A DNA stretch of 21,442 nt from Prado023 sp039812125 (GCA_039812125.1 JBDHZV010000039.1:1-21442); one strand, 5' to 3'; counted from the stretch's first letter, positions 1 through 7,769 are shown. Translations and numbers: made by a program. Notes: generated from the sequence alone by a model not told the origin.

Positions 1-76
<76 letters not shown>

Positions 77-99
77 ATGCCCCCTGCGGGAGCCCGCCA

Positions 100-105
100 A
101 GGATA
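100..105 (-). promoter_or_regulatory. Candidate -10 element for tRNA-Pro
   Basis: The minus strand carries TATCCT, a good match to the actinobacterial TAnnnT -10 consensus. A start about 7 bp downstream would leave a leader of roughly 17 nt before the tRNA 5' end at 76. I see no convincing TTGACA-like -35 at 16-18 bp, so this rests on the -10 and its position only. Confidence 0.35.
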
Positions 106-223
106 TCCCAGCCGCAGCCCGCACCCGAAATCCCCTGCCTGCCAACGAGGCGCGGCACGCCCCGACCCGAGGGCCCACACACCTCAGGACCAACGGCCCA
201 GCCGGCGCCGCGCCCCCCTCGGC

Positions 224-229
224 TACGGT
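224..229 (+). promoter_or_regulatory. Candidate -10 element for the CoA-binding protein gene
   Basis: TACGGT fits the TAnnnT pattern and lies about 40 bp before the ATG at 269, which would give a 5' UTR of around 30 nt. No clear -35 is visible. The rest of 77-268 holds no gene that I can support. A reading frame is open from an ATG at 77, but it has no ribosome binding site and its added residues look non-biological. Confidence 0.25.
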
Positions 230-268
230 GGTCCGGGCTGGATCCGCCGGCCATCAGGGGGTCTTCAC

Positions 269-745
269 ATGACCAGGACCAAGGACGCGGCGCTGGAGTT
301 CCTGTCCAAGCGGCGCATCGCGGTGACCGGGGTCTCCGCCAATCCGAAGGGCCATGGCAGCAACGTCGTGCTGGTGCGGCTGCGCGAACGGGGCTACGAC
401 GCGTTCGCCGTGAACCCGAATGCCACCACGGTCGAGGGTGGGCCGGCCTACCCCTGCCTGGCCGCGATCCCCGGGGGGGTCGAGGCCGTGGTCATCGGCA
501 CCCGGCCGGAACGGGCGGAGGCCACCATGCAGGAGGCCATCGACCTGGGCATCCGTCAGGTCTGGATGCACCGCTCCTTCGGTGGCGGCAGCGTGTCCGA
601 GGCGGCGACCGCCCTGGGCCGGGCCAACGGGGTGACCGTCATCGACGGCGGCTGTCCACTGATGTACGGGCCGACCGCCGACGGCGGGCACAAGGTGATG
701 TGCCGGCTGCTGACGATGACCGGGGCGGTGCCCCGGAACGTCTGA
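269..745 (+). CDS. CoA-binding (Rossmann-fold) domain protein, YccU/COG1832-like
   Basis: This 158-residue protein is a single CoA-binding domain of the type found at the N-terminus of succinyl-CoA ligase alpha subunits. The nucleotide-binding strand and loop AVTGVSANPKGHGSNV sits near residues 18-33. A VVIGT strand and a conserved GGCPLMY motif lie near the C-terminus. The start at 269 was chosen because the domain begins just after it and GGGGG at 257-261 lies 7 nt upstream; the frame is open further left, to an ATG at 77. Members of the family are usually 130-160 residues long and bind CoA or acyl-CoA, but the physiological role is not established. It is the only protein gene on the plus strand, and its stop lies 5 bp from the convergent der stop. 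Confidence 0.88.
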   Translation: MTRTKDAALEFLSKRRIAVTGVSANPKGHGSNVVLVRLRERGYDAFAVNPNATTVEGGPAYPCLAAIPGGVEAVVIGTRPERAEATMQEAIDLGIRQVWMHRSFGGGSVSEAATALGRANGVTVIDGGCPLMYGPTADGGHKVMCRLLTMTGAVPRNV

Positions 746-750
746 GCGAC

Positions 751-2277
751 CTACCGGACGGCAGCCCCACGCTTCTCGCGGATCCGCAGCGTGATGCGGA
801 TGGGCGTGCCGATGAAGCCGAACTCCTCGCGCAGGCGGCGCTCGACGAATCGCCGGTACCCCGCCTCCAGGAACCCGGTCGTGAACAGCACGAACGTCGG
901 GGGCCGCGTGGTGGCCTGGGTCCCGAAGAGGATCCGCGGCTGCTTGCCGCCCCGCAGCGGGTGCGGGTGCGCCGCCACGAGCTCCTTGAGGAACTGGTTG
1001 AGCCGAGCGGTCGGTACCCGCGTCTCCCAGCCGGCCAGGGCCGCGTCCAGCGCCGGCACCAGCTTGTCCACGGCCCGTCCGGTCCGCGCCGACACGTTGA
1101 CCCGCGGCGCCCAGCCGATCGGGGCGAGGTCCCGCTCGATCTCGCGCTCCAGGTAGGTGCGCCGCTCCTCGTCGACGAGATCCCACTTGTTGATCGCCAG
1201 CACCAACGCCCGGCCGCTCTCGACGACCATCGCGGTGATACGCAGGTCCTGCTCGCTCATGGGCTCTCCCCCGTCGACCAGGACGACAGCGACCTCGGCC
1301 TTCTCGAGCGCTGCGTGCGTGCGCAATGACGCGTAGTACTCGTGCCCGCTGGCCTCCCGGACCCGACGGCGGATTCCCGCGGTGTCGACGAACAGCCACT
1401 CGCGGTCGCGAAGCACCACGACCTCGTCCACCGGGTCCACCGTGGTGCCGGCCACCTCCGACACGACCGCGCGCTCCTGGCCGGTGAGGCGGTTGAGCAG
1501 GGAGGACTTGCCCACGTTCGGCTTGCCGATCAGGGCGACCCGGCGGGGACCGCCGACCCGGGCCCGACCGCTGCCCGCCTCCGGCATGACCTCGAGGATG
1601 GCGTCGAGCAGGTCACCGCTGCCTCGCCCGTGCAGCGCAGACACCGGATGGGGCTGGCCGAGCCCGAGCGACCACAGCATGGCCGCGTCCGCCTCACCCC
1701 GGGAGTCGTCGACCTTGTTGGCTGCCAGGACGACAGGCTTGCCGGACCGGCGCAGGACCCGGACCACCGCCTCCTCGGAGTCGGTGGCCCCCACCACTGC
1801 GTCGACGACCAGGACGACCACGTCGGCCAGGGCCACCGCCCGCTCCGCCTGCTCCGAGATCCGGGCCGCCAGCCCCTCGGCGTCCGGATCCCAGCCGCCG
1901 GTGTCGAGCAGGACGAACCGGCGACCCGACCAGTCCGCCTCGTAGCTGACCCGGTCACGCGTGACCCCGGGGACGTCCTGCACCACGGCCTCACGCCTGC
2001 CCAGGATGCGGTTGACCAGCGTGGACTTGCCCACATTGGGCCGGCCGATCACGGCCACGACCGGCAGCGCCCCGCCGCTGGCCTCGGCGAGGTCGTCGTC
2101 CTCCAGCTCGACGCCGAACTCCGCGGCGGCAGCGGCCAGCGCGGCGCGCTCGGCTGCCTCGTCGAACGCCTCGCCGTCGTCGTCCCAGTCACCCGCCTCG
2201 GCGGGGTCGACGTCCTCGAGGGTGACCCACCTGGACGTGTCGGGGGCGTCGGGGTCCGGACCTGAGGTGCTGCTCAC
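751..2277 (-). CDS. der: Ribosome-assembly GTPase Der (EngA), tandem GTPase domains
   Basis: Der has two consecutive GTPase domains and a KH-like C-terminal domain and acts in assembly of the 50S subunit. In this 508-residue product the first domain shows GRPNVGKST (78-86), DTGG (125-128) and NKVD (187-190). The second shows GKPNVGKSS (251-259), DTAG (298-301) and NKWD (363-366). The KH-like domain occupies roughly 425-508. An acidic N-terminal extension of about 70 residues precedes the first domain, as is common in actinobacterial Der proteins. The start is GTG at 2277. No Shine-Dalgarno sequence precedes it, but a -10-like TAGCCT ends 7 nt upstream, suggesting a leaderless transcript. It is the last gene of the minus-strand block, 72 bp after cmk. 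Confidence 0.96.
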   Translation of the reverse strand: MSSTSGPDPDAPDTSRWVTLEDVDPAEAGDWDDDGEAFDEAAERAALAAAAAEFGVELEDDDLAEASGGALPVVAVIGRPNVGKSTLVNRILGRREAVVQDVPGVTRDRVSYEADWSGRRFVLLDTGGWDPDAEGLAARISEQAERAVALADVVVLVVDAVVGATDSEEAVVRVLRRSGKPVVLAANKVDDSRGEADAAMLWSLGLGQPHPVSALHGRGSGDLLDAILEVMPEAGSGRARVGGPRRVALIGKPNVGKSSLLNRLTGQERAVVSEVAGTTVDPVDEVVVLRDREWLFVDTAGIRRRVREASGHEYYASLRTHAALEKAEVAVVLVDGGEPMSEQDLRITAMVVESGRALVLAINKWDLVDEERRTYLEREIERDLAPIGWAPRVNVSARTGRAVDKLVPALDAALAGWETRVPTARLNQFLKELVAAHPHPLRGGKQPRILFGTQATTRPPTFVLFTTGFLEAGYRRFVERRLREEFGFIGTPIRITLRIREKRGAAVR

Positions 2278-2284
2278 GGGCGCA

Positions 2285-2290
2285 AGGCTA
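2285..2290 (-). promoter_or_regulatory. Candidate -10 for a leaderless der transcript
   Basis: TAGCCT on the minus strand ends 7 nt before the GTG of der, the spacing expected when transcription starts at or next to the first base of the start codon. The intervening bases TGCGCCC contain no ribosome-binding sequence. Leaderless mRNAs starting with ATG or GTG are well established in mycobacteria and Streptomyces. The -35 region is not recognisable. Confidence 0.4.
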
Positions 2291-2326
2291 CCGGCGCATC
2301 GCTGCCCCTCGTGCCGGAGTGAGGCG

Positions 2327-2349
2327 CCGGGACCCGGGCCGGGTCCCGG
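2327..2349. repeat. 11-bp perfect inverted repeat directly after the cmk stop
   Basis: The arms CCGGGACCCGG (2327-2337) and CCGGGTCCCGG (2339-2349) are perfect complements around a single base. In RNA this would form a very stable GC hairpin with about 9-10 paired bases, beginning at the base after the cmk TGA (2352-2350). No T run follows on the minus strand, so it is not a classical intrinsic terminator. It may act as a weak terminator or as a 3'-end stabiliser between cmk and der. Confidence 0.6.
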
Positions 2350-3063
2350 TCACGCCTCGGCGCAGGCCTCCCGGACGATGCCGACCACCGTCGCGATGAC
2401 CTCGTCGAGGCTCATGAATGTCCCGTCGACGTGGACGGCCCCATCGGCGCGACGCAGCGGCGACGCGGCTCGGCCGGAGTCGATCGCGTCACGGGCAGCC
2501 AGGGATGCAGCGGTGGCCGCCACCTCCTCGGCCGCCGGCCCAGCGGCTCCGGCCCGCGCGGCGTCCTCCAGGGCACGGCGAGCGGCGCGAGCCTGTGCGT
2601 CGGCCGTGAGGAAGACCTTGGCCGTGGCGTCGGGCAGCACGGTGGTCCCGATGTCGCGGCCCTCGACGACGATCCCACGGCCAGCTGCCAGGGAGTCGGT
2701 CACATGCTGGCGCTGGCGCGCCAGGAGTACCGCGCGCACCTCGGGGACTGCAGCGACCGCGCTCACCGCTGCGGTGACCTCGCCCCCCCGGATAGCGACG
2801 CTGACATCAGCCCCGTCCACGGCGATCGTGGGGGCGTCCGGGTCCGTGGTCGAGATCAGCGTCGGGCGGGAGGCCGCTGCCGCGACGGCCCGGTCGTCGG
2901 AGATGTCGATGCCCTGGTCGAGCATGTACCAGGCCATCGCGCGGTACATCGCGCCGGTGTCCAGGTAGGCCAGCCCGAGGGATCTGGCCACCCCCCGGCT
3001 CGTGCTCGACTTCCCACTGCCCGAGGGCCCATCGATCGCGACAACTGCCTGGCTGGTCTCCAC
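2350..3063 (-). CDS. cmk: Cytidylate kinase
   Basis: Cmk phosphorylates CMP and dCMP to the diphosphates using ATP, in the cytosol. The 237-residue product has the P-loop GPSGSGKSS at 12-20, then LDTGAMYRA near 35-43 (typical CMP kinase) and VEGRDIGT in the middle of the protein. Its length is normal for the bacterial enzyme (about 220-240). The start is GTG at 3063; the P-loop lies the usual distance behind it. A TAGGGT -10-like hexamer ends 8 nt upstream, so it may have its own promoter with no or almost no leader. The gene lies 50 bp after tyrA and 72 bp before der. The cmk-der pairing is conserved in actinobacteria. Confidence 0.96.
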   Translation of the reverse strand: METSQAVVAIDGPSGSGKSSTSRGVARSLGLAYLDTGAMYRAMAWYMLDQGIDISDDRAVAAAASRPTLISTTDPDAPTIAVDGADVSVAIRGGEVTAAVSAVAAVPEVRAVLLARQRQHVTDSLAAGRGIVVEGRDIGTTVLPDATAKVFLTADAQARAARRALEDAARAGAAGPAAEEVAATAASLAARDAIDSGRAASPLRRADGAVHVDGTFMSLDEVIATVVGIVREACAEA

Positions 3064-3071
3064 GACGGCTC

Positions 3072-3077
3072 ACCCTA
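3072..3077 (-). promoter_or_regulatory. Candidate -10 upstream of cmk (near-leaderless)
   Basis: TAGGGT on the minus strand is followed by 8 nt and then the GTG of cmk. The stronger purine run GGGGGAGG lies too far upstream (about 16 nt or more) to be a normal ribosome binding site for this GTG, which favours a leaderless or very short leader. No -35 is recognisable. Confidence 0.35.
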
Positions 3078-3113
3078 GCCTCCCCCAGCCCGGCGACGAC
3101 GGCGCTGGGGCGG

Positions 3114-4190
3114 TCAGGCCCGCACGTCCCAGCCGCCGGTGCGCAGGGCCTCGGCCAACGGCCGGGCCGATGCCTCGGCCACGGCCATCTCCACCACGCC
3201 GGTCGGCCGACCCAGGGCGTGCTCGATGCGGACGTCCTCCACCGACATCCCCGCCTCGGCCACGGCGGCGAACAGCCGGCCCAGCTCGCCGGGACGATCG
3301 GGCACGACGACCGGGACCACCGCGGTCGGCACGCCGGGAGCACCGTGCTTGCCCGGCACCCGGGCCCGGCCCGCGTTGCCCCGGCGCAGGGCATCGGCCA
3401 CCACCTCGTGCCCGCCCCGGTCGATGCTGGCCAGGGCGTCGACCACCCGGGCCAGGTCCTGGCGAAGGGCGTCCAGCACCCCTGCGACCGGCCCTGCGTT
3501 GGCGGCCAGGATGTCGATCCACAGCCCAGGGTCCGACGCCGCCACCCGGGTCATGTCCCGCATCGCCTGCCCGGCGATGGTCGCGGTGACGTCCGTGGTG
3601 TCCAGCAGCCTCGCGGCCAGCAGCGAGGACAGCACCTGCGGGGCGTGCGAGACCACGGCGACGGCGCGGTCGTGGTCGGGGGCAGGCATGACCACCGGGA
3701 CGGCGCGCACCGCCGTGGCCAGGGCGCGCACCGCGTCGACGGCTGCCGGGTCCGCGGTCGGGTGCGGCGCGATCACCCACGGGCGGTCGTCGATGAGGTC
3801 GGCCCGGGCCGCGGCCGGCCCGGAGACCTCACGACCGGCCATGGGATGCCCGCCCACGTAGCGTCCGATCGGGACCCCGGCCGCCAGCAGGGCCCGCTGG
3901 ATGGGCACCTTCACCGAGGCGACGTCGGTGACCACCGCGTCAGGGAAGCGCAGCAGGGCGTCGCCGACCGCCCCCGCAGTCGCCGCGGGGGGGACGGCCA
4001 CCACGACCAGCCCCGGCTGGGCCTCGTGTGGCGCCCGAAGGCCAGCGCCCCGATCGACCGCCACGGCCAGGGCCTCCGGGTCACGGTCACGCAGCCAGAC
4101 CGGGATCCCGATGCGGCGCAGGCCCAGGGCGACGGACGTGCCGATGAGCCCGGTGCCCATGACGAGCACCGGCTGGGGCAGCGCGCTCAC
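3114..4190 (-). CDS. tyrA: Prephenate dehydrogenase (TyrA) with C-terminal ACT-like domain
   Basis: This enzyme oxidatively decarboxylates prephenate to 4-hydroxyphenylpyruvate for tyrosine synthesis, using NAD(P)+. In 358 residues the Rossmann motif GTGLIG is at 12-17 and the family motif GGHPMAGRE is at 113-121. A helical dimerisation region with SHAPQVL follows. A C-terminal segment beginning VVPVVVPDRPGELGRLF resembles an ACT regulatory domain, which in this family senses tyrosine. The start is GTG at 4190, overlapping the aroH stop by 4 bp (GTGA). The frame continues open upstream, but only through residues belonging to the aroH region read out of frame. With aroH directly upstream, the two consecutive steps chorismate to prephenate to 4-hydroxyphenylpyruvate are translationally coupled. 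Confidence 0.94.
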   Translation of the reverse strand: MSALPQPVLVMGTGLIGTSVALGLRRIGIPVWLRDRDPEALAVAVDRGAGLRAPHEAQPGLVVVAVPPAATAGAVGDALLRFPDAVVTDVASVKVPIQRALLAAGVPIGRYVGGHPMAGREVSGPAAARADLIDDRPWVIAPHPTADPAAVDAVRALATAVRAVPVVMPAPDHDRAVAVVSHAPQVLSSLLAARLLDTTDVTATIAGQAMRDMTRVAASDPGLWIDILAANAGPVAGVLDALRQDLARVVDALASIDRGGHEVVADALRRGNAGRARVPGKHGAPGVPTAVVPVVVPDRPGELGRLFAAVAEAGMSVEDVRIEHALGRPTGVVEMAVAEASARPLAEALRTGGWDVRA

Positions 4191-4549
4191 TGGGCCAGGT
4201 CCGTGCGGAGGGCTTCGGCGCCCCGCAGGTAGACGTGCGCGACAGCCGCACGCGCCAGGTCGCACTCGACGTGGGCCATCACCCGGACCACCCTCGGCAT
4301 CGCGCCGGTGACGTCGATCTCCTGGGCGCACATCAGGGGGACGTCGCCGATGTCGAGTGCCCGCGCCGCGGCCGCCGGGAACGCGCAGACCAGATCCGGC
4401 GTCGCCGTGAACAGCACCGAGATGAGGTCCTGCGTCGCCAGCCCGTTGCGCTCCAGCATCGTGGTCAGCAGCTCAACGACTGCCTCGCGCATCTCCCCGG
4501 TATCGTCAGCGCGCAGGTGCGTCGCGCCCCGGACCGCCCGAACGGCCAT
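4187..4549 (-). CDS. aroH: Monofunctional chorismate mutase, AroH class
   Basis: It converts chorismate to prephenate, the branch point for tyrosine and phenylalanine. The 120-residue product matches the trimeric AroH class of Bacillus subtilis, not the helical AroQ class. The active-site residues are all in place, the later ones one position earlier than in B. subtilis: Arg7 (VRGAT), Cys74, Glu77, Arg89 (PRVVRVM) and Tyr107. The start at 4549 is fixed by AGGAGG at 4560-4555, 5 nt before the ATG. A longer frame begins at 4576, but that lies inside the likely -10 element. The gene lies 64 bp after rluB and overlaps tyrA by 4 bp, forming a two-gene aromatic unit. Confidence 0.95.
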   Translation of the reverse strand: MAVRAVRGATHLRADDTGEMREAVVELLTTMLERNGLATQDLISVLFTATPDLVCAFPAAAARALDIGDVPLMCAQEIDVTGAMPRVVRVMAHVECDLARAAVAHVYLRGAEALRTDLAQ

Positions 4550-4576
4550 CCTCGCCTCCTGTCGTCGCCCGGGCAC

Positions 4577-4582
4577 ACCCTA
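4577..4582 (-). promoter_or_regulatory. Candidate -10 for the aroH-tyrA unit
   Basis: TAGGGT on the minus strand lies in the 64-bp gap between rluB and aroH. A start about 7 bp downstream would give a leader of roughly 20 nt that contains the AGGAGG ribosome binding site (4560-4555). The arrangement suggests that aroH-tyrA can be expressed independently of the scp-rluB genes. No clear -35 is visible. Confidence 0.4.
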
Positions 4583-4613
4583 CCGGCGCCACCGGGTGGG
4601 CTGGCGGGCTGGG

Positions 4614-5354
4614 CTACAGCCCGACCTCGGTGTACAGCGCCCTGGCCTCGGCACCCGAGAGCACCCGGACCGTCCCGGGCCGCTGCTGGCCCAGCACGAT
4701 GGGCCCCACCCGGGTGCGCACCAGGCCCAGGACCGGGTGGCCGACCGCGTCGAGCATGCGACGGACGATGTGGTTGCGGCCCTCGTGCAGGACGACCTCG
4801 ACGAGGACCTGCCCGGGCAGGCTCTGCACCACCCGGAACGAGTCGGCCCGCGCCAGTCCGTCCTCGAGCTCGACCCCTGCGAGCAGCTCGCGCCCGACCG
4901 TGCGCGGCAGCGGACCGGCGAGGGTCGCGAGGTAGGTCTTGGCCACGCCGAACGACGGGTGGGCCAGCCGATTGGCCAGCTCGCCGTCGTTGGTCAGCAG
5001 GATCAGTCCCTCGGTGTCGGCGTCCAGGCGACCCACGTGGAACAGTCGCTCGGTGCGATCCGCCACGAGGTCACCCAAGCAGGGCCGACCTCGGTCGTCG
5101 GACATGGTCGAGAGCATCCCGCGCGGCTTGTTGACCGCGACGACCGTCGTGTCGGCCGCCGTCGGCACCCGCTGGCCGTCGACCCGGACCACTGCGGTCT
5201 GCGGGTCGACGCGCACGCCCTGCTCGCGGACGATTCGGCCGTCCACCTCGACGCGGCCCTGGGCGATGAGGGCCTCGCAGGCCCGGCGGCTGCCCAGCCC
5301 TGCGGCGGCCAGCACCTTCTGCAGGCGGATCCCCTGCGACTGGCCGGCGCTCAT
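4614..5354 (-). CDS. rluB: 23S rRNA pseudouridine synthase, RluB/RsuA family
   Basis: This family isomerises one uridine in rRNA; RluB acts on U2605 of 23S rRNA (E. coli numbering) at the peptidyl-transferase centre. The 246-residue product has an N-terminal S4 RNA-binding domain (about 10-60). The catalytic domain carries GRLDADTEGL, with Asp111 as the predicted catalytic residue, then the LLTNDGELANRL and EGRNHIVRRM motifs. The start is ATG at 5354 overlapping the scpB stop (ATGA). The open frame runs on to 6404, but that part is a shadow of scpA and scpB. The scpA-scpB-rluB order is conserved across many Gram-positive bacteria. RluB versus RsuA or RluE specificity is inferred from context and family, not proven. 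Confidence 0.92.
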   Translation of the reverse strand: MSAGQSQGIRLQKVLAAAGLGSRRACEALIAQGRVEVDGRIVREQGVRVDPQTAVVRVDGQRVPTAADTTVVAVNKPRGMLSTMSDDRGRPCLGDLVADRTERLFHVGRLDADTEGLILLTNDGELANRLAHPSFGVAKTYLATLAGPLPRTVGRELLAGVELEDGLARADSFRVVQSLPGQVLVEVVLHEGRNHIVRRMLDAVGHPVLGLVRTRVGPIVLGQQRPGTVRVLSGAEARALYTEVGL

Positions 5355-5965
5355 GCCAGGTCCCCGAGGTCGCCGAGCTCGTCGTAGGTGGGAACGTGAG
5401 CTGCCAGCGGCGGCAGGGCCGACAGGTCCGCGATCCCCAGCCGTTCCAGGAAGTAGGGGGTCGTGCGCAGCAGCGAGGCCTGTCCCCCGGGCTCGACCCC
5501 GGCTTCGACGACCAGCCCGCGCGCGATCAGCGTGCGCACCACCCCGTCCACCGTGACCCCGCGCACGGCGCTGATCCGGGCCCGGGAGATCGGCTGGCGG
5601 TAGGCGATGATCGCCAGGGTCTCCAGGGCCGCCTGGGTGAGCCGGGCCTGCTGGCCGTCGACCGCGTAGCGGCTGACCACCTCCGCGCAGTCTGCCCGCG
5701 TGTAGAACCGCCAGCCGCCCGCGACCTCGCGCAGGTCGAAGCCCCGTCCGTCCTGGGCGTACTGCTCGGCGAGCCCGCGCACGACCGACTCGACCTGCTC
5801 GACGGGTCGGCGCACGATGGTCGCCAGTCCGATGAGGTCCAGCGGCTCGTCGGCCACGAGCAGGACCGCCTCGCACGCGGCCGACAGGCTCGGGGCGCCG
5901 AGCGCGTCGTCGATCAGCGTGGGCTGGTCGCCGGTGATGTCCAGCGTGGCGGTTGGCTCGCTCAC
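5351..5965 (-). CDS. scpB: Segregation and condensation protein B
   Basis: ScpB dimers bind the kleisin ScpA and stimulate the SMC condensin that compacts and resolves the chromosome. The 204-residue product contains two winged-helix domains, at about 27-92 and 95-175. The family segments AACEAVLLVADEPL, LTQAALETLAIIAYRQPISR and LRTTPYFLERLG are recognisable. The start is GTG at 5965, preceded by a purine-rich GGAGGAGGAG site that lies inside the end of scpA. It overlaps the scpA stop by 4 bp (GTGA), and its own stop overlaps the rluB start by 4 bp, so the three genes appear translationally coupled. Confidence 0.95.
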   Translation of the reverse strand: MSEPTATLDITGDQPTLIDDALGAPSLSAACEAVLLVADEPLDLIGLATIVRRPVEQVESVVRGLAEQYAQDGRGFDLREVAGGWRFYTRADCAEVVSRYAVDGQQARLTQAALETLAIIAYRQPISRARISAVRGVTVDGVVRTLIARGLVVEAGVEPGGQASLLRTTPYFLERLGIADLSALPPLAAHVPTYDELGDLGDLA

Positions 5966-6813
5966 GTCTCCTCCTCCATGGCGGGCTGTCCGCCGAACTC
6001 GTCATCGATCGCGCGCCCGGTCTGCTCGTCGGCTGCGGTGTCGTCGTCCGGACCGGTCCACCGCACGATGAGCTCGCCCAGGGCCGCCGGCTGGGCGAAC
6101 GCCACGAGCCCGTCACGGTAGAGCTCCAGCAGCGCGAGGAACCGACCCACCACCACCAGGGTCGAGGCCGCGTCCGCTGTGAGGTCCCGGAAGCTGGCGG
6201 GTCCGCGGCGGCGCAGGCGGGCCACGACGAGGGCGGCCTGCTCGCGAACGCTGACGGCCGGGGCGTGCACGTGGGCGACCGAGACCCCCGGCTCCGGTGG
6301 GCGAGGGGCCATCGCGGACTCGGCCAGGGCAGCGAACTCGTGCGGCCCCAGCCCGAGCAGCACCTCGGGCAGCAGCGCCGACAGCCACGGCTCCAGGGCG
6401 ACATCCCGGGCCCGCGTGCGCGCGGCAGCCTCGATCATGCCCTCCAGCAGTCCGGCGACCTCCTTGAAGGCGCGGTACTGCAGCAGGCGGGCGAACAGCA
6501 GGTCCCGGGCCTCGAGCAGCGCCACATCCTCCTCGTCCTCGACGCTGCCGTCGGGCAGCAGCCGGGCTGCCTTCAGGTCCAGGAGGGTGGCCGCGATCAC
6601 CAGGAAGGACGTTGCCTCGTCGAGGTCCCACTGCCCGTCCTGGCTGCGGACGTGGGCGATGAAGTCATCGGTGACCACGTGCAGGGCCAGCTCGGTGACC
6701 TCGATGCGGTGCTTGGCGATCAGCGCCAGCAGCAGGTCGAAGGGGCCCTCGAACCCCGCCACCCGCACCGAGAAGCCCGGCCGGGCGGTGGGCTCGGCGT
6801 CCGTCACGCTCAC
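5962..6813 (-). CDS. scpA: Segregation and condensation protein A (kleisin)
   Basis: ScpA is the kleisin that bridges SMC heads in bacterial condensin. The 283-residue product has the N-terminal kleisin motif FEGPFDLLLALI at 21-32, followed by FLVIAATLLDLKAARLLP at 70-87. The C-terminal winged-helix part (about 215-255) contains VVGRFLALLELYRDG. A short acidic tail ends the protein. The start is GTG at 6813, overlapping the ParA stop by 4 bp (GTGA). The smc gene itself is not in this window, as is usual in actinobacteria. Confidence 0.95.
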   Translation of the reverse strand: MSVTDAEPTARPGFSVRVAGFEGPFDLLLALIAKHRIEVTELALHVVTDDFIAHVRSQDGQWDLDEATSFLVIAATLLDLKAARLLPDGSVEDEEDVALLEARDLLFARLLQYRAFKEVAGLLEGMIEAAARTRARDVALEPWLSALLPEVLLGLGPHEFAALAESAMAPRPPEPGVSVAHVHAPAVSVREQAALVVARLRRRGPASFRDLTADAASTLVVVGRFLALLELYRDGLVAFAQPAALGELIVRWTGPDDDTAADEQTGRAIDDEFGGQPAMEEET

Positions 6814-7736
6814 CCGAGGGCGAGCTGCTCCGGGCCGTCAGGCCCGGGCTCGTCACCGGGCTCGCGGGCCGAGCCGGGGTCGATGCGCGCCAGGACCTCG
6901 CGGGCCAACTGGCGGTAGGCCTGCGCCGGGACACTCGTCGGCGCGTACCTCGTGATGGGCAGGCCCGCAACGGAGGTCTCCGGGAATTTCACCGTACGGC
7001 TGATGACGGTGTGGAAGACCTGGTCGCCGAACGCGTCGACCACCCGGGCGAGCACCTCGCGCGCGTGGATCGTGCGGTCGAACATGGTCGGCAGGATGCC
7101 TGCCACCTGCAGATCCGGGTTCGTCCGCTCCTGGATCTTGCTGATCGTGTCGTTGAGCAGGGCGACCCCGCGCAACGAGAAGAACTCGCACTCCAGGGGG
7201 ATGATCACGTACGACGCAGCGGTGAGCGCGTTCACCGTGAGCAGGCCCAGCGAGGGCTGGCAGTCGATCAGGATGGCGTCGTAGTCGTTGCGCACCGGGC
7301 GCAGCGCTCGGGCCAGGGCCTGCTCCCGACCGACCTCGGAGACCAGCAGGAGCTCGGCCCCGGAGAGGTCGATGTTGGCCGGGACGAGGTCCATGCCCGG
7401 CACCGGGGTGGGCCGGATGATGTCCTGCACGGCGGTGTCCCCGGTGATCATGACGTCGTAGATGGTCCGCTCAAGGGTGTGCGGGTGGATCCCCACACCG
7501 GCGCCGAGCGCCCCCTGCGGGTCGAAGTCGACCAACAGGACCCGCCGGCCGTACTCCGCCATGGCGGCACCGAGGTTGATCGTGGTCGTGGTCTTCCCGA
7601 CGCCACCCTTCTGGTTGCACAGGGCGATGACGTCCGCCGGGCCCGTGCTGGCTCGGGGCCCCGGGGTCCCGAGCACCGGGATCGGCCGGCCGGTCGGCCC
7701 GACCCCGGGGTTGGCCCTGCGCGCCGTGTCCGCCAT
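6810..7736 (-). CDS. ParA/Soj-family partition ATPase next to scpAB
   Basis: This is a ParA ATPase with the deviant Walker A motif KGGVGKTT at 43-50, the signature lysine being Lys43. It also has DFDPQGALG, which contains the Walker A' aspartate, and IDCQPSLGLLTVNAL (Walker B). A Pro/Gly-rich N-terminal tail of about 35 residues precedes the ATPase. The start at 7736 was preferred over a GTG at 7745: AGGAGAGG (7752-7745) lies 8 nt before the ATG but directly abuts the GTG. The product is 308 residues. No parB neighbours it. In actinobacteria this ParA is normally a paralogue distinct from the origin-linked parAB pair. It is probably cotranscribed with scpA and scpB, which suggests a role in chromosome organisation, but its exact cargo is unknown. 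Confidence 0.92.
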   Translation of the reverse strand: MADTARRANPGVGPTGRPIPVLGTPGPRASTGPADVIALCNQKGGVGKTTTTINLGAAMAEYGRRVLLVDFDPQGALGAGVGIHPHTLERTIYDVMITGDTAVQDIIRPTPVPGMDLVPANIDLSGAELLLVSEVGREQALARALRPVRNDYDAILIDCQPSLGLLTVNALTAASYVIIPLECEFFSLRGVALLNDTISKIQERTNPDLQVAGILPTMFDRTIHAREVLARVVDAFGDQVFHTVISRTVKFPETSVAGLPITRYAPTSVPAQAYRQLAREVLARIDPGSAREPGDEPGPDGPEQLALG

Positions 7737-7769
7737 GGGATGCACCTCTCCTGCGACTGCTACGCCGGA

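Noticed and set aside
4190..4331. Upstream extension of tyrA to an ATG at 4331
   Set aside because: The extra residues are aroH read out of frame. The GTG at 4190 overlaps the aroH stop and begins just before the Rossmann motif.
5355..6404. Upstream extension of rluB to an ATG at 6404
   Set aside because: The extension covers scpB and scpA out of frame. The family start is at 5354 with an ATGA overlap.
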